46,219 nt of DNA, from assembly GCA_017562135.1 (NCBI GenBank), contig QEYB01000609.1, forward strand, positions 1 through 46,219, given 5' to 3'. The notes beneath the pieces are model-generated. The model worked only from the letters and a program-made list of their open reading frames with translations. It had not been told where the DNA came from and searched no databases. The stretch comes from Dipylidium caninum. Lineage: Eukaryota; Platyhelminthes; Cestoda; Cyclophyllidea; Dipylidiidae. The translations under genes were made by a program, and so were the position numbers. Positions 41,350-46,219 of the stretch are shown here, one piece after another. Position 1 is the stretch's first letter. Each line of letters starts with the position of its first letter.

Positions 41350-41776
41350 GATGAAAGTCATACACTCACACTTGGTCACTTCGCAACTGTGAATGAAGGT
41401 GACGCGGAAGATGCCAATTACAGTTGCCATCGAGAGATGGATATACTGGTGAGATAAAGGCACTAAGGTTGTCCGTTGAGAGGGGAACAGGGAGGGGAGG
41501 CGTGAGGCAACGCGATTGTGCGTTCAAATGAGACGTGGAAGTGGATGAGCTCCACGCCTACCCGATGCGATAGTCGAAATGGAGATCGCGACAGTTGACG
41601 GAGCAGTCGAATTGCCGTCGGTTGCCGGGCTGTCGTCCTGCACGCAGAACTCGGCGACTAATGTGCATTTGCTTCTGTGTCAACCAAGCAAGGGCCTTTC
41701 TTGTCATGTGCAGTCTTCATCTAATGGACCGCACTCGTGTGCAAAATATCCGCACCGAAATGCAGAGCAACCCATG
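41350..41776 (+). repeat. Module B copy B4 with promoter-like block, cut before exon 1
   Basis: Matches B1 throughout: 'tgaatgaaggtgacgcgg', 'gcgattgtgcgttcaaatgag', 'gcagtcgaattgccg', 'gtgcagtcttcatctaatgg' and 'gtgcaaaatatccgcaccg' (41730-41752). It ends at 'aacccatg', immediately followed by F 'gtgagttgagac'. The A/T core and spacing match the A6 promoter block. Confidence 0.6.
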
Positions 41777-42625
41777 GTGAGTTGAGACACTAGGTTTAAG
41801 TCAAAGAGGAAAGCATTCAAGAATGAGAAGGCCTATGAAGCTCTGCTCAATGACTAGAGAGGATATGTTGATTGACTTATGATATCAACGCGATGATATA
41901 AATAAGAATCGAAATGGCATGGGTGAAATGAGGGCGTAAAGTGGAATTAAGAGGTCGAGTGAGGACTAAAGCCAAGACGGAGTCGAACTTGATCGACAGC
42001 AAATGAAAAATAAAAAAAAAATAAACCGGACCTTCATTTCCTACAATCATCATTAATGTAAACAGAAAACTTAGAGACTGTGGCTGCGCCTAACACACGC
42101 ACGCACGCACGCACAGGCACATGGGCACAGAAGCATGCACGCAGACAAGGCATGTTCCTCACCGACAAACGCACTTGACACACGTTGTTTTCATAGACAT
42201 ACGCACTTCAAAGCACCATACAAGCACAACACACGCAATTCAATGTAATATGATACGCGAATGCACAGACGCACACGCGTGTGCCACTGCAAACAAAGCC
42301 CAGTACAGAAGGTCACACACCTTTCGAAAAATCGAAATTGGTGCTGAACTACTGTTCTGCAGAAGGGCCAACCACGCCGGTTCCGTGGTTCAAGCGTGTG
42401 ATCATCAAAACGATATGAAGTACCAACAAAGTAGTTGCACATCCTTCGAGAGGAGCGCACCTACCGCGTAGAGCACTTCTGCAGGTGGCACTTTCGCAAG
42501 CGCATCATGTTCAACAGATTCATGTGGTGACTGGATACGTGAGGTGGTGTTTCAGCGCGAGACAAAGTGGTCACGGATTGACAGCTAGTAAACTCTCGTG
42601 GCTGGTCGGTTGAGTCGGCTCACAG
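41777..42625 (+). repeat. Element X copy X6 (F-G-H part)
   Basis: F 41777-42085, CA-rich G 42085-42290 and the 5' part of H 42290-42625. H stops near 'ctctcgtggctggtcggttgag', close to the point where it is broken in X3. A family A remnant follows. Confidence 0.65.
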
Positions 42626-42635
42626 ACCGACCAAT

Positions 42636-42880
42636 CAACCGTGTGAAGCAGGCCGAGGGTGAAGTGTGACCGAACAACTGGCGTGGGTGGAGAGTGGCAT
42701 ATACGTGCCACTTCTACTGTTATCACGGTAAAAATATATCATTTTTTTCATAAATTAGCAGACGGTGGAGTTGGCGCAGTGGACGAGACGGTATGTGGCA
42801 GTATGTAGGAAGTAGATGCAATGAGGTGAGGCTGTTTGGATGGGTGTGACTGCTGGCGTTATAGTGGCCTGCCTGCCGCA
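42636..42880 (+). pseudogene. Family A remnant A9 (exon 3 fragments)
   Basis: Recognisable words of A exon 3 and its flank in order, with deletions between them: 'accgtgtgaagcag', 'gccgagg', 'gtgaagt', 'gtggagagtggcatatacgtgcc', 'aaaaatatat', 'agcagacggtgga', 'gcgcagtgga', 'atgaggtgag', 'ggatgggtg' and 'tggcctgcc'. No coding capacity remains. Confidence 0.55.
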
Positions 42881-42918
42881 ACTGCCCGCAGTCTGGTGAA
42901 ACTGTGGGTTGGGCATCT
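42881..42918 (+). repeat. Segment J (piece of L) at an A-to-H join
   Basis: 'actgcccgcagtctggtgaa' then 'actgtgggttgggcatc' matches 27692-27735 in segment L. The same piece sits between A8 and H at 44965-45017. Thus A-J-H is a shared three-part join. Confidence 0.6.
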
Positions 42919-44452
42919 AACCAAACAAGAGAAGGCTGAAGTGTAGTACGGCATCGAAGGTGTCAGGTCGGAGTAGACGTGAGGCATCAAAGGGCAACTG
43001 TGGCATTTTCACACGTCGCGGCCAAAGCAAGGGTGATGAAAGGCGAAGAGAGGGCAAAGATTACAATAGTGCTCTCCTACTCGGACCAATGCTTGTGTCC
43101 TGCCGTGAAGATTGGTGTGGGGATGCTGACGGCGGGTTTGGAAGGGGGTATGACAAATGTTTTGCAAATGGGTAGGATGACAAATGTGATTGATGGAAAA
43201 TCACACAGTTCATTTGGTAACCTTTGGAGAAAAATCGGTTGTCATTCTCATTCTCCATTTGCCATGGTTTATCAGACACTTGCTGTAAGGCACATTCCAT
43301 TTCCAACTCATCAGATCAGGTCAGACAGTCGTCAGTTATTTCTCAGTGAGGAGTAAATAGTTGACGGTTTGACAGCTGCTTGGCGTTTGTTCCGAAGTCG
43401 TGTACGTATAGAATAATCATTAAATAAACTCGCGTACATGAAATAACTGTGGCCTTTGATGGCCTATCTCGGACAGCAAACTTCATAACCTTTCCTAAGC
43501 CTTGACTTAAATCATTCATTGCCGCCGTTAACCGATTGTTTCAGCGCTACTCACTGATATCGCGCCTTCCCTGACCGTGTGCTCCAAACACTCATCAAAC
43601 TTAGGCCTCATCCATTTAAGAGGTGCACTTCATAAATGAATGAATGCGAATCAATCGTACATGACCCATTGCACGAACTCGGCATTTAAAATGATATTCG
43701 CCACTGTAATAATGATCGATCCAACAGCAGGAGAGTGAACACCGAGGCTCAATCAGATTGGTGCGTGGACACACTCGACAACTCGAATTTGAGAGGTTGC
43801 TTTTTGAGATGTTCATCTTCGTCACTTGGTCATGATTTGGATTGAATGAACATGCTTATGAGCATATTGATATCAGTACAAAGTCTCCCTCAGGGACGAA
43901 AAACGGCGAAGACGCAGCGTTATAATCACCGATCCACCATGTTTTACTCACTGCGTTACAAAGTAGCCCTGTGAATGTGAAAGTTAAGGCATGTCTGTCG
44001 AGTGGGCAGATCATGGGAAACTTCATTTCTCTACTCAGTAAGAACGAATTGAAAGGCACAACTCGAGAGAATCGGGAGGTGGCCGGAAATTGCCGCAGTG
44101 GCGATTAACCGCCAAGAGTCCGAGTGTCATTGAGCTCGCTTCGCCAACATCCTTAAACAAACCCAGGTCTGCACTGACTGGTGGCCTCTCGTCGCACCTG
44201 TCGGAGGCAATGCACTTTACCGGACCCGTAGTCAAACCTTTGTCCTGCATGGCGTCGCTGAACAGAAAAGCAACTCACCAAGCTAATTCAAGTGCAGCAC
44301 GGAATCTTCAACAGCCACTCAGGAAGGGATGTTGTGACATAGTGAAAGACGAGTTAGAAGGTAGGCAGGATCAGGAAGCAAGCGGTTTTTCAGCTAGAAT
44401 CGTCCTTCTGCAGTCCAGAGTGGCAGTTAGTTTGAGAGTAACCTTTGACTGA
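42919..44452 (+). repeat. Element X copy X7 (H 3' part and I)
   Basis: H resumes at 'accaaacaagagaagg' and continues to about 43430, then I to 44452. A 125-codon frame (42979-43356) crosses H here (VKIGVGMLTAGLEGGMTNVL, NVIDGKSHSSF) but is not open in other copies. The ESEHRGPI segment near 43735 is frameshifted. I ends at the same base as in X1 and joins the same point of A exon 3. Confidence 0.65.
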
Positions 44453-44964
44453 AGGTGCAGCACAACGACCGTCCTCCGCATTACCGTGTGAAAATGCAGT
44501 TTCACGCCGGAGGTGAAGTCCAAACACGTGACGATTCTTCGGACAACGATGAATTGGTGTGCAGTGGTGGATGAGTGGGCATACGTGCTACCTTCTCCGT
44601 TTCGCTATAGCTTAATACGTGCTATGAGCAAAATATATACGCTTTTATAGAATGAGGCCATAGACAAACGCTTGTGGCGTGTGTAGCTGCCTCCGTTTCC
44701 TTGTTTGTTCGCAGATACAGCTCATCACTTTGTGTTAGCCTAACTAGCAGACGGTGGATGAGCCAGTGGAGACGTAAGTAAGGCGGAGGGTGGTGGAGTA
44801 TGTGGGGTTGGGGGGGAGGCGGGGGACGGAGGGAGGGAAGGAGGGGAGAGGGAGAGGAGAGTAGACTCGGGACGTTGCATGAGGTGAGGCGGGAGTTGTG
44901 TGGAATGGGGTGTTGAGGTTCCGGTTCTGGCGACAAATTATCAGCGGAGGGACCAAGTGCCTGG
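44453..44964 (+). pseudogene. Family A copy A8, exon 3 and flank only
   Basis: Starts at 'aaggtgcagcacaacgac' like A2 and follows exon 3 to the tail end at 'cctaactag' (44741-44747), then the purine-rich flank ('ggttccggttctggcgacaaatta'). It contains many inserted bases and an altered tail region. Exons 1 and 2 are missing. It ends at 'caagtgcctgg' and joins segment J. Confidence 0.6.
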
Positions 44965-45018
44965 CACTGCCCGCAGTCTGGGTGAACGTAGACTGTGGTT
45001 TTGGGCATCCAGAAGGCT
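44965..45018 (+). repeat. Segment J, second copy
   Basis: 'actgcccgcagtctgg' to 'gggcatccagaaggct', from segment L (27692-27742), placed between A8 and the H fragment exactly as at 42881. Confidence 0.6.
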
Positions 45019-46219
45019 ACTCTCCAAATCAGTAAAGAGAAAGGCTGAAGTTGTCAGTGGCATCGAAGGATGTCAGGGTCGGAGTAGATTGTGAGGCATC
45101 AAAGGGCAACTGTGGCCATTTCACACGCGCCGCAAAGCAAGGGTGATGAAAAGGCGAAGAAGAGGCAAATACATAAGTCCTCTCCCACTCGGACCATTGC
45201 TATTTGTCCATGTCGTGAATGAATTTGGTTTGTGATGCTGAACGGGCGGGGTTGGAAGGCGGTATGACAAATGTTTGCAAAATGGGTAGGATGACAAGGT
45301 GATTGTGGAAATCAGCACAGTTCATTTGGTTAACCTTTGAGAGAAAATAGTCAATGCTCATTCTCCATTTGCCAATATTATCACACTTGCTGCAAGGCCA
45401 CATTCCCATTTCCCAATCATCAGATCAGGTCAGACAGTCGTCAGTTATTCTTCAGTGAGGAAGTAAAAATAGTTGAACGTTTTGGACCAGCTGCTTTGGC
45501 GGTGTTCCGAAGTCGTGTAAGTATAGAATAATCATTAATATAAACCTCGCGTACATGATATAAACTGTGGCCTTTGATTGGCTATCTCGGACAGCAAACT
45601 TTTCATAACCTTTTCCTAAGCCTTGACTTAAATCATTCAATTGCCGCCTTAACCGCTTTTTTGTGTTTCAGCGCTACTCACTGATATCGCGGCCTTCCCC
45701 TGACCGTGTGCCCAAACCACTCATCAACAACTTGGCCTCATCCCATTTAAGAGGTGCACTTCAAATGAATGATGCGAATCAATCGTACATGCCCATTGCA
45801 CGAACTCGGGCATTAAAAATGATATTCGCCCACTGTAAATAATGATGCGCATCCAAAGCAGGTAAGCAGTGAACACCGAGGCCCAGTCAGATTGGTGCGT
45901 GACACTCGGACAACTCGCCTGGAAAGTGGCGAGGTGACGATACGCGCCAGAGTCCGAGTGTCATGAGCTCCGCTTCGGCGCAACACCTCCTTAAACAAAC
46001 ACCAGGTCCTGCAGCCCTTGACTGGTGCCTCTTCCGTCGCCACAACCTGCTCGAGGCACATGCACGCTTTAACCCGACCCGTAGTCAAACACTTTGGCCT
46101 GCATGCAGTCGCGAACACGAAAGGCAACTCACCAAGCTAATTCAAGGTTGCAACACAGGATCTTTTTCAACAGCCACAACTCAAGGAGGGATGTTTGTAC
46201 ATAGTGAAAGACGAAGTTA
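45019..46219 (+). repeat. Element X copy X8 (H 3' part and I), runs off the window
   Basis: H resumes at 'ctctccaaatcagtaaagag' and continues to about 45540; I follows to the end of the window. An internal deletion near 45920 removes the middle of I (the part after ESEHRGPI and the start of the 15538-15264 frame). With A8-J upstream, this is the second unit of a tandem A-J-H-I series that begins at 42636. Single-base insertions are frequent here. Confidence 0.65.

Noticed and set aside
1..46219. A CRISPR array or bacterial origin
   Set aside because: Repeats are hundreds to thousands of bases long, irregularly spaced and on both strands. There are no short regular direct repeats with unique spacers, and genes have introns.
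1..46219. A standard transposon or endogenous virus
   Set aside because: I looked in the translated frames for reverse transcriptase, integrase or transposase signatures, and for long terminal repeats or matching inverted ends. None was visible.

Overview
This window looks like nuclear DNA of a eukaryote, probably an animal or another intron-bearing parasite or protist. Base composition is close to balanced by eye, there are short introns with ordinary GT/AG borders, CA-type microsatellites and a TATA box, and there are no operons or bacterial-style gene packing. I cannot name the lineage. I recognised no named gene, tRNA, rRNA, CRISPR array, transposase, integrase or reverse transcriptase.

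Almost everything is built from a few repeated modules, on both strands, with unique sequence between them. Module names are mine. Family A is a three-exon gene for a small secreted or surface protein: a signal-peptide exon, a Cys-containing second exon, and a third exon that in one paralog runs into a C-terminal hydrophobic tail. It occurs about ten times: around 2.5-3.6 kb (+), 10.5-11.1 (+, exon 3 only), 12.4-13.9 (-), 14.3-14.5 (+ remnant), 23.6-25.1 (+, best copy), 31.4-33.1 (+), 35.9-36.9 (-), 40.5-41.3 (+), 42.6-42.9 (+ remnant) and 44.5-45.0 (+, exon 3 only). Module B is the 5' flank of A-type genes. Module C is a second, badly preserved spliced gene (11.1-12.2, 33.6-34.7 on +; 25.1-25.6 on -; weaker traces at 30.9 and 37.3 kb). 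Module K is a TATA-bearing block (6.4-7.3, 38.7-39.6 on +; 30.4-30.8 on -).

The other large component I call element X, a colinear series L-E-D-F-G-H-I. Its longest copy lies on the minus strand from about 20.2 (possibly 21.1) down to 15.0 kb. Truncated copies lie at 4.5-4.9, 7.3-10.5, 21.6-23.6, 26.7-28.9, 39.6-40.4, 41.8-42.6, 42.9-44.5 and 45.0-46.2 kb. Segments E and I within X encode related peptides sharing the string ESEHRGPI, so X appears to contain a diverged internal duplication. Open frames in L, E, D, H and I read in the same direction relative to the element, which suggests a gene or former gene rather than a non-coding satellite.

Many copies are inverted relative to each other (16.6-18.45 against 21.65-23.58; 18.04-20.23 against 26.70-28.87; 12.39-13.93 against 23.58-25.11), and several junctions recur at the same base in different copies. 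Copies differ mostly by single-base insertions and deletions. That fits either an unpolished long-read assembly or old pseudogenes, and it decides whether the frameshifts reported here are biological. The most interesting reading, which is inference only, is a locus of reshuffled gene cassettes that keeps few whole genes and many exon-3 fragments.
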